In this document: piece by piece, positions 39,509 through 48,305 of the stretch
How positions within the stretch are numbered: position 1 is the stretch's first letter
Layout: the number at the start of each line of letters is the position of its first letter
Source of the DNA: Comamonadaceae bacterium
GTDB lineage: Bacteria > Pseudomonadota > Gammaproteobacteria > Burkholderiales > Burkholderiaceae_C
DNA: 64,000 nt
Assembly (NCBI GenBank): GCA_947375135.1
Contig: CANCER010000008.1
Coordinates: forward strand, 62,001 to 126,000
Direction of reading: 5' to 3'
Translations under genes and position numbers: made by a program
Notes under the pieces: generated by a model
The model's database searches: none
What the model was told of the DNA's origin: nothing
Seen by the model: the letters and a program-made list of their open reading frames with translations, nothing else

Positions 39509-41569
39509 TTACGCGGGATTATCACCAGAAGCTGCCTCGGGTTCGCCCATGTCCACGGCAATGGCAATCGGCCCGGCCACCTCGTCGTCGTCTTCCTGCT
39601 CCTCTTCCGCCCCGGTCTCGGGCAGCGGCGCATCCAGTCGCTCCAGCACGGTGCCGTTCACGTCGAGCGTGATCAGGTCGATCTCGCCCAACTTCACGCG
39701 CACCTTGGCCGCACGCGGCAGGCCTTGCGCGCCCATGACCGGCAGCACCAGCGGGATGTCGTCGGCACGCACCAGGTTTTCCTTGAACAGGCTGGCCACC
39801 ACTTCAGAAATGGCGTTCTGCTGCAGATAGCGCAGCGTCCAGAAACGCTCCATGCCATTCTGGTAGCCGTTGTAGGCGCTGTAGGCGGCATCGAACGAGG
39901 AGATGATGGAAAACAGGTCTGCGTCTTTGGGCTTGAAGGGTGCCACCAGCGCTGCGGTCTTGCCGTGGCGGGCGCAGGCAATGATTTGCCATTGGTTGAC
40001 CAGATCGGTGTAGCGGCGCAGCGGCGAGGTGCTCCAGGCGTAACTCGGCACGCCAATGCCGGCATGGGGCAGGGCGCGTGTGCCCATGCGCACCTTGACG
40101 CCCGGTGCAAGGGACGCCTGGCTGCGATAGATACCGGGCACGCCCATCTCCGCCATCCAGTTGCCCCAGGTGCTGTTGGCCAGGATCATGGCCTCAGCCA
40201 CGATCAGGTCCAGCGGCGCGCCGCGCATGCGGGTGCTGATTTCCACGGTCTCGTCGCCGGTTGGCTCGGTGCCCGCCAGCGACGGGTCGCTGCGCACCAA
40301 GCGGAAGTTGTAGTCCGGACGGTTAAAGGTCTCGGGCTTGCCACGCACCACTTCGCGCTTGCCTTTCAGTTGCTTGGCCAGGCGGTGCAAAAACGCCAGT
40401 TGCACGCGCAGGCCGGTCAATGCTTGCGGCTCGGACGCATGGTTGAAGTCAGGGTCCTGCAGCCAGGGCTCGGTGACCACCGCATCAAGCTGGTCGTGGC
40501 GCAGGTTGTGGACGATGGGCACGAGTTCCAGCCGGGTCTCGGTGGCCTTGATCTCCAGGGTGGCCTCGTCCAGCGTGACATACAGCGACACGGCCGGGCA
40601 GTCGCGACCCGCTTGCAAGGTGTAGCTCTGCACCACGTCGTCGGGCAGCATGGTCACCTTGTAGCCCGGCATGTAGACGGTGGACAGGCGGGCACGGCCC
40701 AGCACATCGACCGGGCTGCCGGGCTGAATGGCCAGACCGGGCGCGGCAATGTGGATGCCTAGCGTGACGGTGCCACTGCCCAGGCCCTGTACCGACAGGG
40801 CATCGTCAATTTCGGTGGTCTGCGAATCGTCGATCGAGAAAGCCTGCGCGGGCGACCGGGGCAGGGTGTCCACAATCGGCGGCGCCGTGATGGCGGGAAA
40901 GCCGGTGCCCTTGGGAAAGTTCTCCAGCAGGAAGCGCTTCCAGTGGAACAAATAGGGCGAGTGGATGGCGCCGGACTTTTGCAGCAACTCCAGCGGCGCG
41001 GTGTGGGTGGCCCGGGATGCTTCCACCACGGCCTTGTACTCGGGCGCATTTTTGTCGGGCTTGAACAGGATCTTGTAGAGCTGGTCCTTGATGGCCTGGG
41101 GGCACTGGCCTTCGCCCAGTTCCTTCGCCCAGACGACGATTTGTTCGGCAACCAGACGCTTCTTTTCAATCGCGGCGAGGGCCTGGGCAATGATGTCGGC
41201 CGGCGCCCGCTTGAAGCGGCCTTTGCCGGCGCGGCGGAAGTAGTGGGGCGCTTCAAACAGCTTGAAGAGCATGCCGGACTGTTGCTCCAGCGTGGCGTTG
41301 TCCGAAAAGTAGTCGCGCGCCAGGTCGGCAAAGCCGAACTCTTCTTCGGGTGCGAATTCCCAGGCCATTTCCAGTTCGATGGTGGCAGCGCAAGCCTGCG
41401 CCGCCTGCACAAAGGCGGCCGGCGCAGGCTTCTCGAACTTGATCAGCATGTTGCCGGTCTTGACCTTGACGCGCTTGCCGCTGTCCAACTCCACCTGTGC
41501 AGAGGCGTCCGCCTCCGACAGCACCCGACCGGCCATGAATTTTCCGGCTTCTTCAAACAATAAAAACAT
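39509..41569 (-). CDS. RNB-domain exoribonuclease
   Basis: 686-residue 3'-5' exoribonuclease of the RNase II family. The RNB catalytic domain begins with FSIDDSQTTEIDDALSVQG near residue 248, giving the Asp cluster for Mg. RGAPLDLIVAEAMILANSTWG near residue 475 and YAWSTSPLRRYTDLVNQ near residue 520 are further family blocks. The N-terminal 240 residues are unlike classic cold-shock domains, so this is the shorter RNase II-like group rather than RNase R. Acidic C-terminal tail. Confidence 0.9.
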   Translation of the reverse strand: MFLLFEEAGKFMAGRVLSEADASAQVELDSGKRVKVKTGNMLIKFEKPAPAAFVQAAQACAATIELEMAWEFAPEEEFGFADLARDYFSDNATLEQQSGMLFKLFEAPHYFRRAGKGRFKRAPADIIAQALAAIEKKRLVAEQIVVWAKELGEGQCPQAIKDQLYKILFKPDKNAPEYKAVVEASRATHTAPLELLQKSGAIHSPYLFHWKRFLLENFPKGTGFPAITAPPIVDTLPRSPAQAFSIDDSQTTEIDDALSVQGLGSGTVTLGIHIAAPGLAIQPGSPVDVLGRARLSTVYMPGYKVTMLPDDVVQSYTLQAGRDCPAVSLYVTLDEATLEIKATETRLELVPIVHNLRHDQLDAVVTEPWLQDPDFNHASEPQALTGLRVQLAFLHRLAKQLKGKREVVRGKPETFNRPDYNFRLVRSDPSLAGTEPTGDETVEISTRMRGAPLDLIVAEAMILANSTWGNWMAEMGVPGIYRSQASLAPGVKVRMGTRALPHAGIGVPSYAWSTSPLRRYTDLVNQWQIIACARHGKTAALVAPFKPKDADLFSIISSFDAAYSAYNGYQNGMERFWTLRYLQQNAISEVVASLFKENLVRADDIPLVLPVMGAQGLPRAAKVRVKLGEIDLITLDVNGTVLERLDAPLPETGAEEEQEDDDEVAGPIAIAVDMGEPEAASGDNPA

Positions 41570-41627
41570 GGGGGGATTGTCCCTGTATTTGGGTTGTCGC
41601 GAATTGGGTCACCCTTGCAGTCGCTGC

Positions 41628-41701
41628 GGGGCAAGGGGGTATGCCGGGCGCCTCATACTGCGGGTACGCACAAATTGGCGCCCGGCATACCCCCTCGCCC
41701 C
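41628..41701. repeat. Long hairpin upstream of the RNB gene
   Basis: Arms 41628-41652 and 41677-41701 pair over 25 bases with one mismatch (the inner 18 are perfect: GGGGGTATGCCGGGCGCC and its complement), around a 24-bp loop. There is no T-run, so it is not a classic terminator. It fills the 155-bp gap between two minus-strand genes and may be another REP-like unit. Confidence 0.75.
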
Positions 41702-41724
41702 TCCGTGCGGGGCGTTCAACTGTT

Positions 41725-42306
41725 TCAAAAGTTCAGATGCGCCACCACGGTGGAGAGGTGGTCAGCAAAGTCGCTGATGGCGTGGTCGCCACCTTCCAGT
41801 AGCCGCACTTTGCCGCTTTGGTAGCGGGCGTGCATTTCCCGCCAGTCCAGTACTTCGTCGCCTTTGGCGATCACTGCCAGGTAGTTTTGGGGCTGGCGCA
41901 GAGGGCCGCAGGCCAGGTCACGCAGCTCTTGCACGTATTCGGCCTTGAAGTAGAAGTGTTCCTCGGGCGCGTGGAACTGGGTTTGCGCGCCTATGTATTT
42001 CTCCAGATCCCGCGCCGGGTTCACGGCCGGATTCAGCAAGACCGCCCGGCAGCCGCGCTGCTCGGCCACCCACGTGGCGTAAAAGCCACCGAGTGATGAG
42101 CCGACCACGGCCATGTGCACGGCCGGCCAATCGGCTGTGGCCCGGCTCACCATGTCCATCGTGGCGCGGGGCGAGGGTGGCAGTTGCGGGCACAGCCAGA
42201 CCACCTGCGGGTGCTGCGCCTGCATGTGCTGCGCCATCAGGCGGGCCTTGGCCGATTGCGGCGAGGAGCGAAAGCCGTGCAGGTAAAGAAGGTGGGTGGT
42301 GGTCAT
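41725..42306 (-). CDS. YqiA/YcfP-family alpha/beta-hydrolase esterase
   Basis: 193-residue alpha/beta hydrolase similar to E. coli YqiA esterase. The N-terminus reads LLYLHGFRSSPQSAKARLMAQH. The nucleophile elbow is VGSSLGGFYATW (Ser in GSSLGG, near residue 70), with AKGDEVLDWREM supplying the Asp and GGDHAISDF the His near the C-terminus. Natural substrate is unknown; YqiA prefers long-chain esters. Divergent from rodA. Confidence 0.9.
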   Translation of the reverse strand: MTTTHLLYLHGFRSSPQSAKARLMAQHMQAQHPQVVWLCPQLPPSPRATMDMVSRATADWPAVHMAVVGSSLGGFYATWVAEQRGCRAVLLNPAVNPARDLEKYIGAQTQFHAPEEHFYFKAEYVQELRDLACGPLRQPQNYLAVIAKGDEVLDWREMHARYQSGKVRLLEGGDHAISDFADHLSTVVAHLNF

Positions 42307-42364
42307 GGTGCGTCAGGCAAGGGCAAAAAGACGGGAAAGGAGCTTGGCAGGATAATTGTGGCCT

Positions 42365-43519
42365 ATGGCATCTCCCTTTACCCAACCGTCCCTGCGCCAG
42401 CGCATTGCGCCCTGGTTCGCCGGTTTTGACGGCCCGCTCGCGTTTGCTGTATTTTTGCTGGCGTGTGCCGGCATGCTCACCATGTATTCCTCCGGCTGGG
42501 ACCACGGTACGCGCTTTGAAGACCATGCCCGCAATATGCTGATTGCTGCGGGCATCATGTTTGTGGTGGCCCAGATTCCGCCACAGCGCCTGATGGCACT
42601 GGCTGTGCCACTGTACGCACTGGGCGTGGCCCTGCTGATTGCGGTCGCTGTTTTCGGCGTCACCAAGAAAGGGGCCAGACGCTGGCTCAATGTGGGTGTG
42701 ACCATTCAGCCCAGTGAGGTGCTCAAAATCGCTATGCCGCTGATGCTGGCCTGGTGGTTTCAAAAGCGCGAGGGCCAATTGCGACCGCTGGACTTTGTGG
42801 TGGCGACCGCTTTGCTGGCGGTGCCGGTGGCGTTGATCATTAAACAGCCGGACTTGGGCACGGCGCTCCTGATTCTGGCGGCCGGGATGTCCGTGATTTA
42901 CTTTGCCGGTATGAGCTGGAAACTGATCGTTCCGCCCGTTGTGCTGGGCCTGGTCGGGGTCGTTTTGATCGTGGCGTTTGAGCCCACGCTGTGTGCCGAC
43001 GGCGTGCGCTGGCCGGTGCTGCACGACTACCAGCAGCAGCGCATCTGCACCCTGCTGGACCCCACGCGCGACCCGCTGGGCAAGGGTTTTCACATCATCC
43101 AGGGAATGATCGCGATTGGCTCGGGTGGCGTCTTCGGCCTGGGCTTTATGCAGGGCACGCAAACCCATCTGGAGTTCATTCCCGAGCGTACGACGGATTT
43201 TATTTTTGCTTCCTTCTCGGAAGAGTTTGGTTTGATCGGTAATCTGTGCCTGATTGCTGCCTTCATCTTTCTGATCCTGCGTGGTCTGGCAATTGCGCTC
43301 GAGGCCCCCACATTATTTGCCCGGTTGCTGGCCGGCAGTATGACGATGATTTTCTTTACCTACGCCTTTGTGAACATGGGCATGGTGAGTGGCATCCTGC
43401 CGGTGGTGGGTGTGCCGTTGCCGTTCATCAGTTATGGGGGGACGGCTATGGTGACGGCGGGGTTGGCTTTGGGGATTTTGATGTCGATTGCGAATTCGAA
43501 GCGGCTTGTGCAGTCTTGA
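42365..43519 (+). CDS. rodA: Rod-shape-determining peptidoglycan polymerase RodA
   Basis: 384-residue SEDS-family glycosyltransferase with about ten membrane segments. It polymerises lipid II with PBP2 in the elongasome. Family blocks are KKGARRWLNVGVTIQPSEVLKI near residue 105 and FIPERTTDFIFASFSEEFGLIG near residue 275. The closing GMVSGILPVVGVPLPFISYGGTAM is diagnostic for SEDS proteins. I chose ATG 42365; a TTG three codons earlier is possible. mrdA (PBP2) is not in the window. Confidence 0.95.
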   Translation: MASPFTQPSLRQRIAPWFAGFDGPLAFAVFLLACAGMLTMYSSGWDHGTRFEDHARNMLIAAGIMFVVAQIPPQRLMALAVPLYALGVALLIAVAVFGVTKKGARRWLNVGVTIQPSEVLKIAMPLMLAWWFQKREGQLRPLDFVVATALLAVPVALIIKQPDLGTALLILAAGMSVIYFAGMSWKLIVPPVVLGLVGVVLIVAFEPTLCADGVRWPVLHDYQQQRICTLLDPTRDPLGKGFHIIQGMIAIGSGGVFGLGFMQGTQTHLEFIPERTTDFIFASFSEEFGLIGNLCLIAAFIFLILRGLAIALEAPTLFARLLAGSMTMIFFTYAFVNMGMVSGILPVVGVPLPFISYGGTAMVTAGLALGILMSIANSKRLVQS

Positions 43520-43546
43520 GTGGGGTTCTTTAACTTTCCCGTTTTT

Positions 43547-43953
43547 TTAACTCCCCCATCCCCCCCGCCCCTTACCCCCCGTCGGGGTAAGGGGTGCCAC
43601 AAGCGGACAGCCCATTTGGTTTCTTCGCTTCGGGCAGGGAATTACTGGGTTCTGTTCTTTTTTTGTGGGCGTTGGCCTGCGGCGTGGTTGACGTGACGGT
43701 TCAAGCGCGGCGCGTCTTGGCGGCGTAGGTCGCAATTTCACCTCCATTGCCATAGCCACTTTCACCCATTCGCCTCCGGCGCTCGGAACTCGGAACTCGG
43801 AACTCGCAGCATGCGCTCTGTGCGAGAAAATACAGTGGCAGCGCCACGTCATTCATTTCCCATTCGGCGCGCAGTAGCCAAATGGGCTGTCCGGCTGTTA
43901 AAGCGCCCCTTACCCCGGCGGGGGGTAAGGGGCGTGGGGGATGGGGGAGTTAA
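43547..43953. repeat. 407-bp palindromic element with 48-bp terminal inverted repeats
   Basis: The 456-bp gap between rodA and tldD holds no gene. The outer arms, 43547-43594 and 43906-43953, match in 46 of 48 positions and are built of C/G runs, each containing a smaller CCCCTTACC/GGTAAGGGG hairpin. A second pair of perfect 16-bp arms lies inside (43604-43619 and 43878-43893). The interior carries three tandem TCGGAAC copies near 43794-43815 and no coding frame of note. The structure is that of a MITE or decayed transposon end pair. Confidence 0.8.
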
Positions 43954-43975
43954 GAACCACGCCTAAAATGCCAAG

Positions 43976-45436
43976 ATGATCTCTCGCGAACCCACCATCG
44001 AACGCCTGGCCACCGCCAAGTCCCTGTTGCTCACCCCCTTTGGCCTGGATGAAACCCATCTGGCCCGCGCCCTGAACGAAATCAAGGCGCACAAGGTGGA
44101 CGAGGCCGATCTCTACTTCCAGTACACCCGCTCCGAGGGCTGGAGCCTGGAAGAGGGCATCGTGAAGACCGGCTCCTTCAGCATTGACCAGGGTGTGGGT
44201 GTGCGGGCCGTCAGTGGCGAGAAGACGGCGTTTGCCTACTCCGACGATATTTCCGAGGCCTCGCTCTTGGATGCGGCGCGCACGGTGCGCACCATCTCCA
44301 GCGCGGCCAAGTCGGCCCGCGTGAAGACCGCCACGCAAAAGATCGCGGCTGCGCGCAGCCTGTACACGGCGGTAGACCCGATCTCCACGCTGGACAGCCA
44401 GACCAAGGTCGATTTGCTGGGCAAGGTGGAACGCCTGGCCCGTGCCAAGGACCCGCGCGTGGCCCAGGTCATGGCCGGCCTTGCCGCCGAATACGACGTG
44501 GTGCTGGTGGCGCGCGCCGATGGCACACTGGCTGCCGATGTGCGCCCGCTGGTGCGCCTGTCGGTGACGGTGATTGCCGAGCAAAAGGGCCGGCGTGAGG
44601 TGGGTTCGGGCGGCGGCGGTGGCCGTTTCGGTCTGGCGTATTTCACCGATGCGCAGATTCAGGAGTATGTCGACCAGGCCGTGCATGCGGCTTTGACCAA
44701 CCTCGACGCACGTCCGGCCCCGGCCGGTGAAATGACGGTGGTGCTGGGTTCCGGCTGGCCCGGCATTTTGTTGCACGAGGCCATCGGCCACGGGCTGGAA
44801 GGGGACTTCAACCGCAAGGGTTCCAGCGCCTTCAGCGGGCGCATCGGCCAACGTGTAGCCGCCAAGGGCGTCACTGTGCTGGACGACGGCACGATTGCCG
44901 ACCGCCGTGGCTCGCTCAATGTGGACGACGAGGGCAATGCCAGCCAGCGTAACGTGCTGATCGAGGACGGCATCCTCAAGGGCTATATCCAGGACAGCAT
45001 GAACGCCCGTTTGATGGGCGTGGCGCCCACCGGCAACGGCCGACGCGAAAGCTATGCCCACATCCCGATGCCGCGTATGACCAACACCTACATGCTGGGT
45101 GGCGACAAGGCACCGGAAGAGATCGTCAAGAGCATCAAAAAAGGCTTGTACGCCACCAACTTCGGCGGCGGCCAGGTCGACATCACCTCCGGCAAGTTTG
45201 TGTTCTCTGCGTCTGAAGCCTATTGGGTGGAAAACGGCAAGGTCCTGTACCCGGTCAAAGGTGCGACCATTGTGGGCAGTGGCCCGGAGTGTCTGAAGCG
45301 CGTCAGCATGATCGGCAACGACATGAAGCTCGACAGCGGTGTGGGCACCTGCGGCAAGGAAGGCCAGAGCGTGCCGGTGGGTGTCGGTCAACCCACCCTG
45401 CGCATTGACGGCTTGACCGTCGGCGGCACCGCGTAA
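43976..45436 (+). CDS. tldD: Metalloprotease TldD
   Basis: 486-residue subunit of the TldD/TldE zinc protease, which cleaves unfolded peptides, processes microcin B17 and degrades CcdA in E. coli. The active-site motif is [13 protein letters not shown] (HExxxH) near residue 265. [30 protein letters not shown] and the C-terminal [17 protein letters not shown] are family blocks. The catalytic subunit requires TldE (PmbA), not present here. The gene starts just 22 bp after the palindromic element, whose arm may affect its promoter. Confidence 0.95.
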   Translation: MISREPTIERLATAKSLLLTPFGLDETHLARALNEIKAHKVDEADLYFQYTRSEGWSLEEGIVKTGSFSIDQGVGVRAVSGEKTAFAYSDDISEASLLDAARTVRTISSAAKSARVKTATQKIAAARSLYTAVDPISTLDSQTKVDLLGKVERLARAKDPRVAQVMAGLAAEYDVVLVARADGTLAADVRPLVRLSVTVIAEQKGRREVGSGGGGGRFGLAYFTDAQIQEYVDQAVHAALTNLDARPAPAGEMTVVLGSGWPGILLHEAIGHGLEGDFNRKGSSAFSGRIGQRVAAKGVTVLDDGTIADRRGSLNVDDEGNASQRNVLIEDGILKGYIQDSMNARLMGVAPTGNGRRESYAHIPMPRMTNTYMLGGDKAPEEIVKSIKKGLYATNFGGGQVDITSGKFVFSASEAYWVENGKVLYPVKGATIVGSGPECLKRVSMIGNDMKLDSGVGTCGKEGQSVPVGVGQPTLRIDGLTVGGTA

Positions 45437-45453
45437 TTCCAAGGGCAGGCGGC

Positions 45454-46170
45454 TTGCGTCCCTTTATGGCGGGTGCGCGCGACACCTTCCCCATGCTGGT
45501 GGGGGCCGCACCCTTCGGCGTGATCTTCGGCACCCTGGCCATTGGCAGCGGCCTGCCGGTCTGGTTGACGTTGGGCCTGTCAGCCCTGGTGTTTGCGGGC
45601 TCCTCGCAATTTGTGGCGGTCAGCTTGATAAGCAGCGGAACGGCCTTGCCGGTGATCTGGCTCACCACCCTGGTCGTCAATTTGCGCCATGCGCTCTACA
45701 GCGCCACGCTCCTGCCTTACGCGCGGGAACTGCCCGCGCGCTGGCGCTGGGCTTTGGCCTTTTGGCTCACCGATGAGACCTTTGCAGTGGTGGAAAACCA
45801 GTTGCGCCACCACGCCAGCCTGAAGGACGGTTCCCGTTACTGGTTGGGCTCGTCCCTGGCGATGTATTTCAACTGGCAGCTTTGGACCGTTGTGGGGGTA
45901 CTGCTCGGCCAGAGCGTGCCGGTGCTGGCTACGCTGGGGCTGGACTTCGCCATGGTCGCCACGTTTGCCGCCATCGTCGCCTTGCAGTTGCGTGAGCGCC
46001 CTGTGCTGTTTGCTGCGCTGGTGGCCGGAGCGGTGGCACTGCTGGCGCGTGGTCTGCCGTACAAACTGGGTTTGATGCTGGCGGCTATCGCAGGCGTCAC
46101 CACGGGCGTTTTGGTGGAAATGTGGTCGGAACAGGTGCGCACACCCGCAGACCAGGGAGGCCGGCCATGA
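45454..46170 (+). CDS. azlC: AzlC-family branched-chain amino acid exporter, large subunit
   Basis: 238-residue membrane protein of the AzlC/YgaZ family with about six to seven hydrophobic segments. The N-terminal [18 protein letters not shown] block and the [14 protein letters not shown] segment are typical. With AzlD it exports branched-chain amino acids. The TTG at 45454 has an AGGGCAGG-like site before it; ATG 45466 is an alternative. The stop overlaps azlD at ATGA. Confidence 0.9.
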   Translation: MRPFMAGARDTFPMLVGAAPFGVIFGTLAIGSGLPVWLTLGLSALVFAGSSQFVAVSLISSGTALPVIWLTTLVVNLRHALYSATLLPYARELPARWRWALAFWLTDETFAVVENQLRHHASLKDGSRYWLGSSLAMYFNWQLWTVVGVLLGQSVPVLATLGLDFAMVATFAAIVALQLRERPVLFAALVAGAVALLARGLPYKLGLMLAAIAGVTTGVLVEMWSEQVRTPADQGGRP

Positions 46171-46490
46171 ACACCGAACAGGCCTTGATCCTGGCCGGCA
46201 TGGTGGTGGTGACCTACGGCATCCGCCTGAGTTTTCTGGTGTTCGGTCACAGCGTACAGTTCCCCGCCTGGCTGGAGCGTGCTTTGCGCTATGTGCCGGC
46301 GGCGGTGCTGACCGCGCTGATCGCACCCATGGCACTGGCGCCGCAGGGCGGCATCGATGTGTCGCTGCACAACGCCTATCTGCCCGGCACCATCGCCGCC
46401 ATCGCGGTGGCGCTTTGGACGCGCCAAACGCTGGCCGCGATTCTGGGCGGGTTTGTGGTCTATGGCCTGTGGCGTTGGCTGGTGGTGTGA
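46167..46490 (+). CDS. azlD: AzlD-family exporter, small subunit
   Basis: 107-residue protein with three to four membrane segments, matching the AzlD/YgaH partner family: [19 protein letters not shown] at the start, [21 protein letters not shown] in the middle. It overlaps azlC by 4 bp and has GGGAGG just before its ATG. The two products form one export complex. Confidence 0.9.
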   Translation: MNTEQALILAGMVVVTYGIRLSFLVFGHSVQFPAWLERALRYVPAAVLTALIAPMALAPQGGIDVSLHNAYLPGTIAAIAVALWTRQTLAAILGGFVVYGLWRWLVV

Positions 46491-46527
46491 AAGCTTCGCG
46501 ATAAAAACATGTGCTACATTGCGATTC

Positions 46528-46596
46528 ATGTATTCAGTGACTTTTTTCTTTAGCTACTTTTGGTTCTCAAGCGCCTGCGGCGGTAGAGAGATCTGA
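46528..46596 (+). CDS. Aromatic-rich leader peptide of aroG
   Basis: 22-codon frame reading MYSVTFFFSYFWF then SSACGGREI, stop TGA. It has five Phe, two Tyr and one Trp, eight aromatic residues within the first 13 codons. It lies 100 bp before aroG and is followed by a hairpin with a T-run. This is the pattern of an attenuation leader such as the pheA leader of enterobacteria: ribosome stalling at aromatic codons would let transcription continue into aroG. No strong ribosome site is visible before the ATG. Confidence 0.75.
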   Translation: MYSVTFFFSYFWFSSACGGREI

Positions 46597-46656
46597 ACGT
46601 ACCTGAAAAGTACCGAATCTTCAAACAACCGCTGGCACCCCCGGCGGTTTTTTTTT
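46581..46656 (+). promoter_or_regulatory. Transcription attenuator of aroG
   Basis: The terminator stem pairs 46627-46635 (AACCGCTGG) with 46641-46649 (CCGGCGGTT), 9 bp with one G-T pair, loop CACCC, followed by a T-run to 46656. Upstream, CGGTA (46581-46585, at the end of the leader peptide) can pair with TACCG (46611-46615), and the nearby GCGGT can also pair with ACCGC of the terminator, giving competing structures as needed for attenuation. Confidence 0.7.
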
Positions 46657-46696
46657 GCCACCTCTTTTTGTTTGTTTTAACCCAGGGAAGAAGCCC

Positions 46697-47794
46697 ATGA
46701 CCACCAAAGCCCACACCAGCGCCGACCGCACTGGCATTACCGACGACGAACGCATCAAGGACATCACCGTGTTGCCACCTCCCGAGCATCTGGTTCGCTT
46801 CTTCCCGATTCAGGGTACAGCCGTGGAAAAACTGATTGCGGACACCCGCCATGCGATCCACAACATCATGGCCGGCACGGATGACCGCTTGCTGGTCGTC
46901 ATCGGCCCCTGTTCCATCCACGACCCGGCCGCTGCCGTGGAATACGCACGCCGCCTCCAGGAAATGCGCGTCAAATACGCCGACACGCTGGAAATTGTGA
47001 TGCGCGTCTACTTCGAAAAACCCCGCACCACCGTGGGCTGGAAGGGTCTGATCAACGACCCCTACTTGGACGAGAGCTTCCGCATCGACGAAGGTCTGCG
47101 CATTGCGCGCCAACTGCTGATCGAGATCAATCGCATGGGTCTGCCCGCCGGTAGCGAGTTCCTGGACGTGATCTCGCCCCAGTACCTGGGCGACCTGATT
47201 TCCTGGGGTGCCATTGGTGCCCGAACGACGGAGAGCCAGGTGCACCGCGAACTGGCCTCCGGCCTGTCGGCGCCTATTGGCTTCAAGAACGGTACCGACG
47301 GCAATATCAAGATCGCCACCGACGCCATCCAGGCGGCAGCCGGCGCACACCACTTTTTGTCGGTGCACAAGAACGGCCAGGTGGCGATTGTGCAGACCAA
47401 GGGCAACCCGGACTGCCACGTCATCCTGCGCGGCGGCAAGGCACCTAATTACGATGCGGCCAGTGTGGCTGCGGCCTGTGCCGAACTGGAAAAGTCCAAG
47501 CTGCCCACCACGCTGATGGTGGATTGCAGCCACGCCAACAGCAGCAAGCAGCACGAGAAGCAGCTGGAAGTGGCACGCGACATTGCCGCCCAGATTACGG
47601 CGGGTTCGAAGAGTGTGTTTGGCGTGATGGTGGAAAGCCATCTGCAGGCCGGTGCGCAGAAGTTCACGCCGGGCAAGGACGACTCCAGCAAGCTGGAATA
47701 CGGCAAGAGCATCACCGACGCCTGCCTGGGTTGGGACGATTCGCTGGCATCGCTGGAGGTGCTGTCCCAAGCGGTGAAGGCGCGCCGGGGTTGA
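46697..47794 (+). CDS. aroG: 3-deoxy-7-phosphoheptulonate (DAHP) synthase, class I
   Basis: First enzyme of the shikimate pathway, condensing PEP with erythrose-4-phosphate. 365 residues, class I-alpha (E. coli AroF/G/H type). Family blocks are VVIGPCSIHDPAAAVEYA near residue 75, RVYFEKPRTTVGWKGLIND near residue 105, GARTTESQVHRELASGLS near residue 175 and MVDCSHANSSKQHEKQ near residue 275. ATG 46697 follows CAGGGAAG. Which aromatic amino acid inhibits the enzyme is not clear by eye. An aromatic-rich leader and terminator precede it. Confidence 0.95.
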   Translation: MTTKAHTSADRTGITDDERIKDITVLPPPEHLVRFFPIQGTAVEKLIADTRHAIHNIMAGTDDRLLVVIGPCSIHDPAAAVEYARRLQEMRVKYADTLEIVMRVYFEKPRTTVGWKGLINDPYLDESFRIDEGLRIARQLLIEINRMGLPAGSEFLDVISPQYLGDLISWGAIGARTTESQVHRELASGLSAPIGFKNGTDGNIKIATDAIQAAAGAHHFLSVHKNGQVAIVQTKGNPDCHVILRGGKAPNYDAASVAAACAELEKSKLPTTLMVDCSHANSSKQHEKQLEVARDIAAQITAGSKSVFGVMVESHLQAGAQKFTPGKDDSSKLEYGKSITDACLGWDDSLASLEVLSQAVKARRG

Positions 47795-47931
47795 ACATGG
47801 CCGCCCTGCTCCCTTGCATCGGCAGGGGATTCTGTCAGGGCTTGCCATCCCGGCGCCGGACTTGCTCCATGTCAGGATTTCAGGGGCAGGTTTGCGTTAA
47901 CCTCGCGTCATAGATACCAACAGGATTTGAT

Positions 47932-48240
47932 ATGCGTAGCGAAGTGAACGTGGTGGTGGAAGGCAAGGACTTTTCTTTCAGCCTGGAGGGCAAGGAGCCG
48001 CTGGACAACGAGGTAGCGCGCAAGTGGCTGGATGTGCAGTTTGTAGCTTTGGAGTGCGAGCCTTTGCGTGCTTCCGGCAAGTTACTGCTGGCTGACAAAG
48101 TGGTCGTGGTGGCCCGCGAGGCCGGTGCCGCTCACTTTGCCGACGCCGCTTGGGGTGCGGCTTTTGCTGCCGCAGCCAGCGCTGCCTTGGGCAAAAAAAT
48201 GCTGCATGTAGATGCAGACGCGCTCAGCGTCACTTACTGA
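47932..48240 (+). CDS. Conserved hypothetical protein
   Basis: I do not recognise this 102-residue protein. It begins MRSEVNVVVEGKDFSF, has no signal peptide or membrane segment, is acidic in its first half and contains the Ala-rich helix FADAAWGAAFAAAASAALG near residue 70. AGGAT sits 8 bases before the ATG, supporting translation. It lies between aroG and convergent mpl. The strand and codon use look like those of its neighbours. Confidence 0.65.
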   Translation: MRSEVNVVVEGKDFSFSLEGKEPLDNEVARKWLDVQFVALECEPLRASGKLLLADKVVVVAREAGAAHFADAAWGAAFAAAASAALGKKMLHVDADALSVTY

Positions 48241-48305
48241 GCCCCGGCATTAAGCCGGCAGGGTTTGAAGGCGCACCCGTCAGCAGGCGTGGCGGCAAGC
48301 CCCGC

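Noticed and set aside
46509-46553. Alternative leader frame MCYIAIHVFSDFFL upstream of aroG
   Set aside because: It overlaps the leader at 46528 in another frame and has fewer aromatic codons; the 22-codon frame fits attenuation better, though this one cannot be excluded.
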